Assembly (NCBI GenBank): GCA_011526105.1
Contig: WYAZ01000152.1
Coordinates: forward strand, 20,380 to 84,379
DNA from: Deltaproteobacteria bacterium
Lineage (GTDB): Bacteria > Myxococcota > Kuafuiibacteriia > Kuafuiibacteriales > Kuafuiibacteriaceae
Reading direction: 5' to 3'
DNA length: 64,000 nt
The notes below the pieces were generated by a model that ran no database searches, was not told where the DNA came from, and saw only the letters and a program-made list of their open reading frames with translations. Shown piece after piece: positions 1 to 8,840 of the stretch; the stretch's first letter is position 1; each line of letters begins with the position of its first letter. The translations under genes were made by a program, and so were the position numbers.

Positions 1-675
1 CGCAACGGCAAGTCCCTCCTCTTCACCTCGTATATCAAGCACAACCCGAACCTCTACTCTGTGCCGCTCGGCGGCGGGGCCTTGAAGCTGATCTCGGGCG
101 AGCGCGGGCTCAACACCGGTGGAAGCATGTCTCCGGATGGTCGCAAAGTCGCGCTCACCCTCTCGCGTGACGGCAACAGCGAGATCTACGTGATGAACGC
201 GGACGGTTCGGGTCTTCAGCGACTCACGAACGAGTGGGCCATCGACAGTTCCCCTTCGTGGTCGCCCGACGGCAAGCGCATCGCCTTCGTGTCTGCGCGC
301 TGGGGCGACCCGCACATCTTCGTCATGAACTCGGACGGCTCTGGCGTTCGCCGCATCACGGAGCGAGGCAACTACAATCAGACGCCCGACTGGTCACCGC
401 GCGGGGACCTGATCGCGTTCACCGCCCGCGACGAGCGAAACAAGTTCGACATCTTCACGGTGAACCCGGACACCAAAGAGATCAAACGCCTTACTCAAGA
501 CCAGGGCGACAACGAGGAGCCGAGCTTCTCCCCCGACGGCAACCACATCGTCTTCACCAGCAAGCGCAACAAGAAGTCGCAGGTCTTCATCATGGCGACG
601 GACGGCACCCATCAAACCCAGCTCACGGCGGACGGAGGATTCTCTACCCCGGCGTGGTCGCCCTATTTGGACTAG
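1..675 (+). CDS. tolB: Tol-Pal system beta-propeller protein TolB (5' truncated by window)
   Basis: The reading frame is open from base 1, so this is the C-terminal part of a longer gene (about 224 codons visible). It shows repeated TolB/WD40-like blades of the form 'SPDGxxIAF..S..G..xIFVMNxDGSGxxRLT', at least four in tandem. TolB is a periplasmic beta-propeller that works with Pal and TolA in outer-membrane constriction and integrity. Assignment is supported by the next gene, a Pal lipoprotein 20 bp downstream, which is the standard tolB-pal order. The N-terminal TolB domain and start codon lie outside the window. Confidence 0.9.
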   Translation, partial: RNGKSLLFTSYIKHNPNLYSVPLGGGALKLISGERGLNTGGSMSPDGRKVALTLSRDGNSEIYVMNADGSGLQRLTNEWAIDSSPSWSPDGKRIAFVSARWGDPHIFVMNSDGSGVRRITERGNYNQTPDWSPRGDLIAFTARDERNKFDIFTVNPDTKEIKRLTQDQGDNEEPSFSPDGNHIVFTSKRNKKSQVFIMATDGTHQTQLTADGGFSTPAWSPYLD

Positions 676-695
676 GACTGGATGAGGAATCGCGC

Positions 696-1397
696 ATGAG
701 CCCGAGAGTATCGTTGATCCGCCCCCTCCTCCTCGCCGCTGCGCTCCTTGCCGCCTGCGCGAGCACACAAACCGCAGATCTGGAGCTGAGCGCGGCCGAA
801 AAGGCCCTCGCTGACGCCTACGCCGCCAAAGCCAGCGACTGCGCGAAGGCCACTTATCAGGCGGCCGAGTCCAAGCTCCGGGAAGCGAAGAAGCTCATCG
901 CCGAGGAGAACGTCGAAGGCGCCCGGGCGGCGGCCCAGGAGGCCGAGCGGCTCGCTCAGCAGGCCCGCGGCGAGTCCCCGCCCGGCTGCGACGAGAAGGA
1001 AGAAGAAGATCCGAACAAGGACGCGAGCGCGACCGATGACGCGAGCGCTCGGCTCGGCCTCGAGGGCCTCGAGCACACGGTCTACTTCGACTACAACCAG
1101 GCCACGATCCGGGAGGACAGCAAGGGCCTCTTGTCGAAGTACGCCAAGATCCTGAAGGACAGTCCGAGCATCAAGCTCGAGATCGAAGGTCACTGCGACA
1201 GCCGGGGCAGCACTGAGTACAACCTGCACCTGGGTGAGCGCCGCGCGCGTGCGGTCGAGAAGTACCTTCTCACCCAAGGGGTGAAGCCCGACCAGATCGA
1301 CATCATCTCCTATGGAGAAGAGCGACCGGTGGACTTCGACGAGACGGAAGAGGCCCACCAGAGAAACCGTCGGGCCGAGCTCAAGAAGTCGTCGTGA
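696..1397 (+). CDS. pal: Peptidoglycan-associated lipoprotein Pal (OmpA-like domain)
   Basis: A 233-aa protein with a lipoprotein signal peptide ending in LLAAC (Cys21), so it is predicted to be outer-membrane anchored. Residues about 30-95 are Ala/Glu-rich and helical (repeated xAAExxLxxA), probably a short coiled coil. The OmpA_C domain spans about residues 125-230 and has the peptidoglycan-binding signature 'GHCDSRGSTEYNLHLGERRA' with the expected Asp and Arg. The start at 696 is chosen because the signal peptide begins there; the frame is open upstream only as an overlap of tolB. The last bases overlap the next gene start (GTGA), suggesting translational coupling. Confidence 0.93.
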   Translation: MSPRVSLIRPLLLAAALLAACASTQTADLELSAAEKALADAYAAKASDCAKATYQAAESKLREAKKLIAEENVEGARAAAQEAERLAQQARGESPPGCDEKEEEDPNKDASATDDASARLGLEGLEHTVYFDYNQATIREDSKGLLSKYAKILKDSPSIKLEIEGHCDSRGSTEYNLHLGERRARAVEKYLLTQGVKPDQIDIISYGEERPVDFDETEEAHQRNRRAELKKSS

Positions 1398-2335
1398 AGT
1401 TTGCGGCCTGCGACCTCGGCTCCAACTCCCTGAAGCTCACTGCGGTCGAGGTCACTTCGTCCGGGATGCAAGTCATCTACGAGGACGCCGTCGTCACACG
1501 AATCGGAGAGGGTCTGGACCGCTCGGGCCAACTCGGCGAGCTCCCGATGAGCCGCACCCTCGAAGCCCTGGCGACCCGCGTCGCCACCGTGCGCGCCCTC
1601 GGAGTGGAGCGAGTTCGCTGCGTAGCCACCGCGGGCATGCGGGGCGCGTCCAACGCCAACACATTCATCCAGCGGGTCCTCGAGCGGACCGGCGTCGAGA
1701 TCGAGCTGATCGATGGCCTGCGCGAGGCTGAGCTCGCCTTCATGTCGCCCGCCGCCGACTTCGGGCCCGGTCCAGTGCTGGTCGTGGATCCGGGTGGGCG
1801 CAGCACCGAACTGGTGCTCGGCACGCTCGGTCACATCGAGGCTCGTGTGTCTCTCGAGATGGGGAGTGTCCGCCTCACGGAGCGCTTCCACAAGAGCGAT
1901 CCGCCTCGAACGGAGGAGCTCGAGGCGTCCGCCGCGTTCGTTCGCGAGCAACTCGAAGTGAACGCACCGGCCACAAATCCCAAAAGCGTGATGGTCGGGG
2001 TCTCGGGCACCATCATGGCCCTGCTCGGCCTGCAGCTCGGGATCGACTCCATCCAGGAGCTCGTCGACACCCATGAGGGCAGCCCGCTCTTCGAGGAGAG
2101 TGTGAGCCGCTCCTACGAGACCCTACTCCGACAGACCGCGCGGGAGCGCCTTCGCGGGACCATCATCCCCGAGGGTCGAGCCGACGTGATCGTCGCCGGG
2201 GCTCAGCTCGTGCTCGAGATCATGCGTCACTACGGCAGAGACCGGCTGTACGCCACTCAGCGCGGCGTTCGGTACGGGCTGCTCGCCGAGATGAGGGCAT
2301 CACTCGCCCTTGCCGGCAGCCCGGCGCTAGACTGA
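1394..2335 (+). CDS. Ppx/GppA-family phosphatase (exopolyphosphatase-like)
   Basis: A 313-aa protein of the ASKHA-fold Ppx/GppA family, which hydrolyses polyphosphate or pppGpp. Phosphate-binding motif 1 'CDLGSNSLKL' is at residues 6-15 and motif 2 'VVDPGGRSTELVLG' at about 131-144; a Gly-rich 'GVSGTIMALLG' follows. It is the short form (about 300 aa) lacking the C-terminal HD-like domain of E. coli Ppx (about 510 aa). The GTG start overlaps the pal stop by 4 bp. Substrate (polyP or pppGpp) cannot be decided from sequence. Confidence 0.85.
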   Translation: MKFAACDLGSNSLKLTAVEVTSSGMQVIYEDAVVTRIGEGLDRSGQLGELPMSRTLEALATRVATVRALGVERVRCVATAGMRGASNANTFIQRVLERTGVEIELIDGLREAELAFMSPAADFGPGPVLVVDPGGRSTELVLGTLGHIEARVSLEMGSVRLTERFHKSDPPRTEELEASAAFVREQLEVNAPATNPKSVMVGVSGTIMALLGLQLGIDSIQELVDTHEGSPLFEESVSRSYETLLRQTARERLRGTIIPEGRADVIVAGAQLVLEIMRHYGRDRLYATQRGVRYGLLAEMRASLALAGSPALD

Positions 2336-2339
2336 GGGG

Positions 2340-3836
2340 GTGTGGTGGCTGCGCCGATGGCTGCGTGGGGTGAGGACGTGGCGCTGGCTCCGCCCTCGAC
2401 TCCGACCCGCGCTCCCACCCCCCTCCGACCTCGCAGAGATCGCTCGCCACCTGGCCGAGCGACTCCCGATCTATGACGCGAAAGAGCGAGAGCCCGGCAC
2501 CGTCGTCATCCACGGGCGAGACTTCACGCATGACTTCCGGGTGGTCTTCAACCTCGGCGACCCTTCGGGTGCACGCAAGCCCGAGACTCTCGTCGAAGTA
2601 CGTCCGCACCACCCTGAGTTGCCGAGCGGCTTTGCGCTCTTTCCGAGGACCTCTGTCTCGCAAGCTGACGTCGCCGAGTCCGTCGCCACCGGAGATCGGC
2701 TGTTCGACCGTCGGTGGGTGCTCGAGGGTGACAGGCTCTCCATCCTCGCCGCCTTGAGCCGCCAGGACCGCATGATGATCGGGCGGAGCGGCTACCTCTC
2801 CGTCTCAAACGGCTGGTTGTACATGTTGGTCGAGGGCCTCAACACGGAGACGGAGGCGCTCGAGGCTCAGATCTCACACGCATCCAGCCTCGCCCTGCGC
2901 TTGGCCGAGCGGCTGATGCCGGAGGTTACTGGGGAACGGCTGCTCGAGAGCCTGAGCGCGGAGATGAACGGGCAAGTGCGCCTGAAGCTCACGGAGGGCA
3001 TCGTCGCGCAGCACGAGGGCGCCTCCGCCGTCGACGGCATGCTCGACTTCTGGAACCGCGAGTTCGAGGTCGAGAAGCGAACGCAGGTGCGGATGCGCGT
3101 GCTTCGACTCATGGTCGAGAACCTCCCGGATCGACAGGGCACAGCAGCCTTGCTGGAGAAGGGCCTCCTCGATCCATCCCCCGACGTGCGTCTGTTCGCA
3201 GCCCGACACGCGGGCGCCGCGGGGCTGGAGGTCATGAAGCGGGTCGCACAAACGCGGTTCGCTTCCGAGGACACGCGGATCGACGCGCTCTTTCTGCTCG
3301 GTCAGCGAACCGATGAGACCACTTTCCGAGAAGCGCTCCTCGTCGCTGCGAAGGAAGCAGCCCCACGTGTGCGGCGCTACGCCCTGCAGAGGCTGCTCGA
3401 CGAACCGGGCCCTCAGCTGTCGGAGGACCTGCTGCGGGTGGCAAAGGGATCGGATCGGGAAGCAGCGGAAGAACTCGCCAGCTCGCTCGCTCAGGCCCCG
3501 GGTAGCGTGTCCGAGCCCGCGCTGCTTCAGCTGCTCTCGAGCCGAAGCACGCGCGTGAAGCGCGCCGCGGCGCTGTCCCTCGGGCAGGTCGGGAGCGTGG
3601 ATGCGGTGCCCAAACTGCTGGAGCTCGCGCTCCCTATCATCTTCGATGGGAGTCTCAGGGACGTCGCTCGCGCCTCGATCGATCAGATTCAGCGCCGAAT
3701 CCAAAACGGTGCGACCGGCGGGCTGTCTCTCATCGAGAGTGGTGAACAGGCTGGGGCGCTCAGCGCGCCCGAGACGGAGGCTGGTGCGCTCAGCTTCCGG
3801 TGCGCCGTGCCGACCGACCTCGCGGCCGGCGAATGA
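2340..3836 (+). CDS. HEAT-repeat protein
   Basis: A 498-aa protein starting at GTG, 4 bp after the ppx stop. The N-terminus is Trp/Arg-rich (WWLRRWLR) and not a typical signal peptide. Residues about 30-220 form a domain of unknown function, reminiscent of uncharacterised myxobacterial proteins. From about 240 to 450 there are HEAT-like helical repeats ('DPSPDVRLFAARHAG', 'APRVRRYALQRLLDE', 'STRVKRAAALSLGQVGSVDAVPKLLEL'), typical of protein-protein interaction scaffolds. Part of the tolB-pal-ppx transcription unit; specific role unknown. Confidence 0.8.
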   Translation: MWWLRRWLRGVRTWRWLRPRLRPALPPPSDLAEIARHLAERLPIYDAKEREPGTVVIHGRDFTHDFRVVFNLGDPSGARKPETLVEVRPHHPELPSGFALFPRTSVSQADVAESVATGDRLFDRRWVLEGDRLSILAALSRQDRMMIGRSGYLSVSNGWLYMLVEGLNTETEALEAQISHASSLALRLAERLMPEVTGERLLESLSAEMNGQVRLKLTEGIVAQHEGASAVDGMLDFWNREFEVEKRTQVRMRVLRLMVENLPDRQGTAALLEKGLLDPSPDVRLFAARHAGAAGLEVMKRVAQTRFASEDTRIDALFLLGQRTDETTFREALLVAAKEAAPRVRRYALQRLLDEPGPQLSEDLLRVAKGSDREAAEELASSLAQAPGSVSEPALLQLLSSRSTRVKRAAALSLGQVGSVDAVPKLLELALPIIFDGSLRDVARASIDQIQRRIQNGATGGLSLIESGEQAGALSAPETEAGALSFRCAVPTDLAAGE

Positions 3837-5176
3837 AGATGTTCGCGTGCATGCATCGAATCCTCGGGGTGGGGACCGCTGCGCTGGTGGGCTGCTCGGG
3901 CGAAGCGGCACTCTTCCTCGAGAGCCCACCCGTTCCGTCGGGAATGGGCAGCATCATCTTCTCGTGGCCCACGGACACGGGCCCCCAGTTCTTTGCCTTC
4001 GAGGGCCAAAACCGATGGGAGCAGACGTTTCCCGCCACGGAATCGGGCGCAATCCTCGAGGCCGCGGTGCTCCCGCGATCGCTCACGGACTATGGTCTCC
4101 CCGAAGGTGCACTCGGCACGTCGGAGGACGGCGTTCCGCTCTCGGAGTTGGGTCCCGAATACTTCGTTGCGGAGCTGGACGCCCTCGACCGCGGTTTTCG
4201 CCCTCGAAGCGAGAGCCCGGAGGCTCTCTCGACACTCCGTCTGCCCGCGGAGATCCGGTGCCCGCGCCTGAAGCTCGAACACGCGGAGCCCCTCACCAGC
4301 CTGTCGAACTTCGCGCTTGGACTGTCCGACGGACAGGCGCTGATCTCCGGAGCGGGCACGTCCGCCTATCTCATTCGCGCGGGCCGAATCGAGAGGACGT
4401 TCTCCATGCCTCGAGTGGTCACCGGTGGGGTTCAGACCCAGCGCGGCGAGGTTCTCCTCCTGACCTCCAGCCAAGAGGTGCTCGCTCTGGATCTCGAGAG
4501 CGGCACCACGACCGTGGCCTTCTCGGTCGACCTCGAGGGCGTGGTCGCCTTTCGGTGGGCGAGCGTCGTCGGGAGCGCCGACGATGCGGAGATCTTCGCG
4601 GTGGATCCGACCGGACACTTCGCACGCCTGGCCCGAAGCGGGAGCGCCGTGCTCGCAGAGCTCAACATCTCCGGGGAACAGGTCAACCACTGCGGAACCC
4701 TGGCTCTCGGCCCTTCCGAGGCCCTCGCGGTGTGCGCCAGCGATACGCGCGTGTATCGGTACCGAGATGGTGAAGTGACGACCGTGGCCCCGGGAGGACT
4801 GCCCCTCACCGCTGACGGACTGCCCAGCCTGATCCGTACCGGACGAACAGACCGTACGCCGGACATCGTGCTCGTCAACGAAGGCGGCGTGCTGCTCGAG
4901 CTCGAAGCCGGGGACGGATGGCGTCAGCTCCCTCCCAGCGGCATCGCCACGGTCACCAGCGCGCTCGCGCACGGACACAACTTCGTGCTCGGGACGCAGG
5001 GTGGATTCACGACCTACTTCCTGCCGGAGTGGCGTCAGACGTGTTCGATGCTGCGGATCCCGATCATCACTGAGGTGCACGCGCTGACCGCCCACGATGA
5101 CGGCTTCCTCATCGTGGGACGCTCGGGACGCAGCACTTCGGCCTGGGCCTTCGTGCGGATTCAGAGCCGGATCTAG
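3833..5176 (+). CDS. Putative lipoprotein, possible beta-propeller
   Basis: A 447-aa protein starting at ATG 3833 (ATGA overlap with the HEAT gene). Its signal peptide ends in the lipobox ALVGC. The mature part is acidic, rich in short beta-strand patterns such as 'GEVLLLTSSQEVLALDLESG', 'AEIFAVDPTGHFARLARSGS' and 'DTRVYRYRDGEV', which resemble irregular beta-propeller blades. No catalytic motif was recognised. The 3' end overlaps the convergent alr stop codon by 4 bp. An upstream in-frame start at 3800 is disfavoured because it would place a basic stretch before the signal peptide. Confidence 0.75.
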   Translation: MKMFACMHRILGVGTAALVGCSGEAALFLESPPVPSGMGSIIFSWPTDTGPQFFAFEGQNRWEQTFPATESGAILEAAVLPRSLTDYGLPEGALGTSEDGVPLSELGPEYFVAELDALDRGFRPRSESPEALSTLRLPAEIRCPRLKLEHAEPLTSLSNFALGLSDGQALISGAGTSAYLIRAGRIERTFSMPRVVTGGVQTQRGEVLLLTSSQEVLALDLESGTTTVAFSVDLEGVVAFRWASVVGSADDAEIFAVDPTGHFARLARSGSAVLAELNISGEQVNHCGTLALGPSEALAVCASDTRVYRYRDGEVTTVAPGGLPLTADGLPSLIRTGRTDRTPDIVLVNEGGVLLELEAGDGWRQLPPSGIATVTSALAHGHNFVLGTQGGFTTYFLPEWRQTCSMLRIPIITEVHALTAHDDGFLIVGRSGRSTSAWAFVRIQSRI

Positions 5177-6354
5177 CTCGCGCGGGTGGATTCGGCGGGT
5201 CGCGAGGGTCGCCCCCCTTCGAGATACACCCGAGGCACCCGGGTGTTGAGCGAAGTCAGCACCTCATAGGGAATCGTGCCCTGAAGTTCCGCGAGCTCTT
5301 CGCAGGAAATCGACGCCTCCCCCTGCCGCCCGAGCAGCACAACCTCATCTCCGTTGTACGCAGAGGACTCCCCGATATCGACCATCGTTGCGTCCATGGT
5401 CACACGCCCCACCACCGGATGGTGTTGACCATGGATCAAGACCGAGGCGCGATTGGAGAGCCCGCGACTGTAGCCGTCCCCATAGCCCACCGGCAAGGTC
5501 ACCACGCGTGTGTCCTCCTCTGGAATCCACGTGCCATCGTAGCTCACGGGAGAACCGGCCCGCACGACCTTGAAGTACACGACTCGGGTATGCAGCGAGA
5601 GCACCGGATCGAGCGGCACGCTCCGAGCGACCTCGACAGAGGGATAGATGCCATAAAGCGCGATCCCAGGACGGACCATATCGAAGTACGTGTCCGGATG
5701 TTGAAGGATGGCGCCGGAGTTCGCGAGGTGACGCGGCGGCATGGGCAAGCTCTCCCGCTCGAAGTAGGAGGTCGCTTCGAGGAAGCGCTCGAGCTGAAGC
5801 CGCGTGTACTCTGCGCTGCGGGCGTCGCTGTGGGCGAGGTGACTGAACACGCCTGCGATCTCGACGTGCGGAGAGCGAACCGCCGCGGAGAAGAGCGGCG
5901 ACGCGGTATCCCAGTGCATCCCGATTCGCTCCATGCCGGTATCGACCTTCAGATGGATCCGCGCCCGCTTGTCCATGGAGCGTGCGACCTCCTCGATCTG
6001 CTCCAGCTTGAAGACGCTGGAGGCGGTGATGTCGAGGTCATACTCGAGGAAGTGCGAGATCTGATTGCCGATGATCCCGCCAAGCACCACCACCGGGGCG
6101 CGGATGCCCGCACGTCGCAACGCGATGCCCTCCTCGAGAAACGCCACCCCGAGGGCGTCAGCGCCGAAGCGCAAAAGCGCCCTCGAGACCGGGACCAATC
6201 CGTGGCCGTAGGCGTTCGCCTTGACGATGGCCAGGATCCGAGCCGAGCCCACCCGGGTCTTGAGGCTCTCGAGATTGCGCCTGAGCGCGTCGAGATCGAC
6301 AAAGGCCGTGGTCGGGCGCAGAGCGAGGCTCGGGTCATCGTGTACGTCCTGCAT
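5173..6354 (-). CDS. alr: Alanine racemase
   Basis: A 393-aa PLP-dependent fold-type III enzyme that interconverts L- and D-alanine for peptidoglycan. The PLP lysine lies in 'ILAIVKANAYGHG', the PLP-phosphate/Arg region follows, and the C-terminal domain carries 'LPVGYGDGYSR' (catalytic Tyr) and 'GRVTMDATMVDIG'. Length matches the family (360-390 aa). I chose ATG 6354 (MQDVHDD...), about 15 residues before the conserved 'TTAFVDLDALRRN'; the longer frame to 6624 would run into the divergent outer-membrane gene. It diverges from that gene across a 109-bp region that should hold both promoters. Confidence 0.93.
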   Translation of the reverse strand: MQDVHDDPSLALRPTTAFVDLDALRRNLESLKTRVGSARILAIVKANAYGHGLVPVSRALLRFGADALGVAFLEEGIALRRAGIRAPVVVLGGIIGNQISHFLEYDLDITASSVFKLEQIEEVARSMDKRARIHLKVDTGMERIGMHWDTASPLFSAAVRSPHVEIAGVFSHLAHSDARSAEYTRLQLERFLEATSYFERESLPMPPRHLANSGAILQHPDTYFDMVRPGIALYGIYPSVEVARSVPLDPVLSLHTRVVYFKVVRAGSPVSYDGTWIPEEDTRVVTLPVGYGDGYSRGLSNRASVLIHGQHHPVVGRVTMDATMVDIGESSAYNGDEVVLLGRQGEASISCEELAELQGTIPYEVLTSLNTRVPRVYLEGGRPSRPAESTRAS

Positions 6355-6463
6355 CGGAGGATAAACCAGCGAGGAACGGTAGAGCTTCTCCAAGGCGCGA
6401 TGCAACGCCCGGCTTCCTCGGGGTTGCGCCGTCCCCATCCATGGCTTAGGGATCCCCGGCCCC

Positions 6464-8182
6464 ATGGACGCCTTTTTTCGAGCATCCCCTCGCCTACTCG
6501 GGCTCCTGCTCCCCCTGCTTGCTCCCGCCGGCCTCGAGGCGGCCGCCACCAGCACGCGGACCGCAACGCTGGCCGGCACCGCGATCGATGCGTCGGCACC
6601 CGCAGCTCCGGCGACACTCAGCATCCTCGATCCGTCCGAGGTCCGCTACGACCTCGATCTCGAGTACCGCATCCAGTGGCTGAACCAGAAACCGCTGTCG
6701 CTCAACGACCTCACCGCGAGCGATGTGAGCTTCTTCGAGCAGCGGCTTCGCTTGGGCTTCTCGGGCTCGGTGGGCTCCACCGTGAAGATCACCGCCATCG
6801 CGGACGTGCTCGATGGGGTGCTTTTTGGAGACAACGGCTCGTTCATCGGCAGCCCAAGGACCAACTACGGGCTTCGGCTCGCCTCCAAGTCACCGAACCT
6901 CGGCACCTTCAGCGTCGGTCGCCTGGACCCCGAAGGCTCCTCCGTCGACCGCGAGAACTATGGCCTAGTGCTCGTCCCCGCGGATGCCTTGAACGTGCGT
7001 GTCGCGTACGGCGACGTCATCCTGCCCTTTGGCCTCTTGCGAGCCGGCCGTCAGCCCACGGCGGTGGGCCGCACCGTGCTCACCCACGACGGCTCGCGGA
7101 TCAACCGCTGGGGCGTGTCGCGAAACATCGATTCCACGGACGGCGTCACCGTGGGCACCAAGCTCTCCGCCCTCTTCGACCTCGCGGAGGGGCGACCCAT
7201 CGACAGGAGCCAGGACCGCGGCTGGTTCCTCGCCGGGCTCTGGGGCCAGGTCGTCGAGGACGACCCCGCCGCAGACGACGACCTGCTGCAGCTGGCCGCG
7301 ATCACCTTCTACAAGGACCACGACACCCGGATCCTGGGCGTCCCGGTCGACCGCCTCTTCACCGGCCTCATCTTCAGCCATCGCTACGGCGACCTCTTCG
7401 AATCTCGCCTGTACGGATTCACCGCCTTCTTCGAGCTCGAGAACGAGTACCTGCGCTTCGTCGCCCACCACGCAACGCTCTTTGGGAGCACCCGCGAGGT
7501 GAGCGAGGGGCTGTCGCTCTTGTCCGAAGGCCAGCCAGTCACCGCGCAGAAGATCCTGGGCTACGGCGGCTTCGCGGAGGTCGCTGCGAAGTGGAAGCCC
7601 TTCGAGTTCAGCTTCGAGGTCTACTGGGCCTCCGGCGACGACAACCCGGAGACAACCACCGATCTCACCCAGCAGACGGTCGCCCAAGACACCAACGTGG
7701 GCCTGCACCTGTTCGAGAATGTACTCAACTATGCAAGCGCTAGAGCCGCGGCCATCGGCGCCGTCAACCTGAGTGCGTTGGGTGTGCAAAGCTTCCCCGT
7801 GGATCAGATCTGGACGCGCGGCGGACTCCAAAACGCGGTCGTCCTCTTCCCCCAGATTCTGGCGGATCCTCTTCCTTGGCTGCACCTTCGTGGGGGGGTC
7901 ATGTTTGCGTTTACGCAGACCCGAGCCGTCGACCCCATCGGCAGTCTCCTGAACGCCGATGGAACGGAGATCGAGGACGATCTCATCAACTTCAACGGCG
8001 GTCCGCCGGGTACCTATTGGGGGACCGAGTTCGACTTCGGCGTCACTCTGACGCCGGGCTATGGCTTCCTCTTCGACTGGGAGATCGCCTATCTGTTGCC
8101 CGGTGATGCGCTCGCCGATGCCAACGGTGACGCCGTCAACTCCTTCTACAGCGCAGTCCGGCTCACCTATGTCATCGAGTGA
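6464..8182 (+). CDS. Outer-membrane beta-barrel protein (porin-like)
   Basis: A 572-aa protein with a signal peptide (hydrophobic LLGLLLPLLAPAG, cleavage near LEAAA). The mature region has the alternating polar/aromatic strand pattern of a large barrel, e.g. 'YDLDLEYRIQWLNQK', 'FFEQRLRLGFSGSVG' and a terminal strand 'YSAVRLTYVIE'. Similar proteins in Myxococcota and Deltaproteobacteria are annotated as hypothetical porin-like proteins. Substrate unknown. The end overlaps the TPMT gene by 14 bp, implying co-transcription. Confidence 0.75.
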   Translation: MDAFFRASPRLLGLLLPLLAPAGLEAAATSTRTATLAGTAIDASAPAAPATLSILDPSEVRYDLDLEYRIQWLNQKPLSLNDLTASDVSFFEQRLRLGFSGSVGSTVKITAIADVLDGVLFGDNGSFIGSPRTNYGLRLASKSPNLGTFSVGRLDPEGSSVDRENYGLVLVPADALNVRVAYGDVILPFGLLRAGRQPTAVGRTVLTHDGSRINRWGVSRNIDSTDGVTVGTKLSALFDLAEGRPIDRSQDRGWFLAGLWGQVVEDDPAADDDLLQLAAITFYKDHDTRILGVPVDRLFTGLIFSHRYGDLFESRLYGFTAFFELENEYLRFVAHHATLFGSTREVSEGLSLLSEGQPVTAQKILGYGGFAEVAAKWKPFEFSFEVYWASGDDNPETTTDLTQQTVAQDTNVGLHLFENVLNYASARAAAIGAVNLSALGVQSFPVDQIWTRGGLQNAVVLFPQILADPLPWLHLRGGVMFAFTQTRAVDPIGSLLNADGTEIEDDLINFNGGPPGTYWGTEFDFGVTLTPGYGFLFDWEIAYLLPGDALADANGDAVNSFYSAVRLTYVIE

Positions 8183-8840
8183 GTGGGAGCGCCGCTGGAG
8201 CGAAGGCCGCATCGGCTTTCACGAGGACCGCGTCAATTGGGCGCTCGAGAAGTACGCGCGAGCCGTGTTTCCGGATCCCACCTCGCGCATCTTGGTCCCG
8301 CTCGCAGGCAAGAGCGTAGATCTCCGCTGGCTCGAGGCGCGCGGCCACACCGTCGTGGGGGTCGAGCTGGTCGAACTCGCGGTCCGCAGCTTCTTTGACG
8401 AGGACGGACGCACCCCCGAAGTACAGCCCCTCGAGGGCGTTCAGGGAACGCGCTTTCTTGCCGGACGCATCGAGTTCTTCGCCGCCAACATCTTCGACGT
8501 GCGCCGAACCCACACCGGTCTGGCGGGCGGCCTCTTCGACCGAGCGGCGCTGATCGCACTGCCGCAGGTCGAACGAGCGCGCTACGTCGAGCACCTGGGC
8601 ACCCTGCTCGCACCCGGGGCACCGCTTCTTTTGGTGACTCTGGACTACGATGAAGGGGCCATGAGCGGTCCCCCGTACCGCGTACCCGAGGAAGAAGTGC
8701 GCGCGCTCTTCGCTGGTCGCGGAGAGATCGAGGTGCTCGAGTCGCGAGACGCGCTGCCAAGCAACCCCAGGTTCGAGGAGCGCGGCCTCCGCCGACTGGT
8801 GGAGACGGTCTACCGCTTCACGAACGGCGGCGGCGCCTGA
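8169..8840 (+). CDS. tpm: Thiopurine S-methyltransferase-family methyltransferase
   Basis: A 223-aa class I SAM-dependent methyltransferase of the TPMT family (bacterial Tpm about 218 aa), which methylates thiol, selenium or tellurium compounds. Recognisable are the N-terminal 'WERRWSEGRIGFHED', the SAM loop 'ILVPLAGKSVDLRWLEARGHTVVGVE', and 'GLFDRAALIALP' followed by 'RYVEHLGTLLAPGAPLLLVTLDY'. ATG 8169 is chosen because family members begin a few residues before WxxRW; upstream sequence belongs to the barrel gene. The 3' end overlaps the convergent protease gene by 23 bp. Confidence 0.9.
   Translation: MSSSEWERRWSEGRIGFHEDRVNWALEKYARAVFPDPTSRILVPLAGKSVDLRWLEARGHTVVGVELVELAVRSFFDEDGRTPEVQPLEGVQGTRFLAGRIEFFAANIFDVRRTHTGLAGGLFDRAALIALPQVERARYVEHLGTLLAPGAPLLLVTLDYDEGAMSGPPYRVPEEEVRALFAGRGEIEVLESRDALPSNPRFEERGLRRLVETVYRFTNGGGA

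Noticed and set aside
5419..7743. Long plus-strand open frame (774 aa) across alr and the beta-barrel gene
   Set aside because: Antisense to a conserved alanine racemase and out of frame with the barrel; Arg/His/Pro-rich composition typical of a GC-rich shadow.
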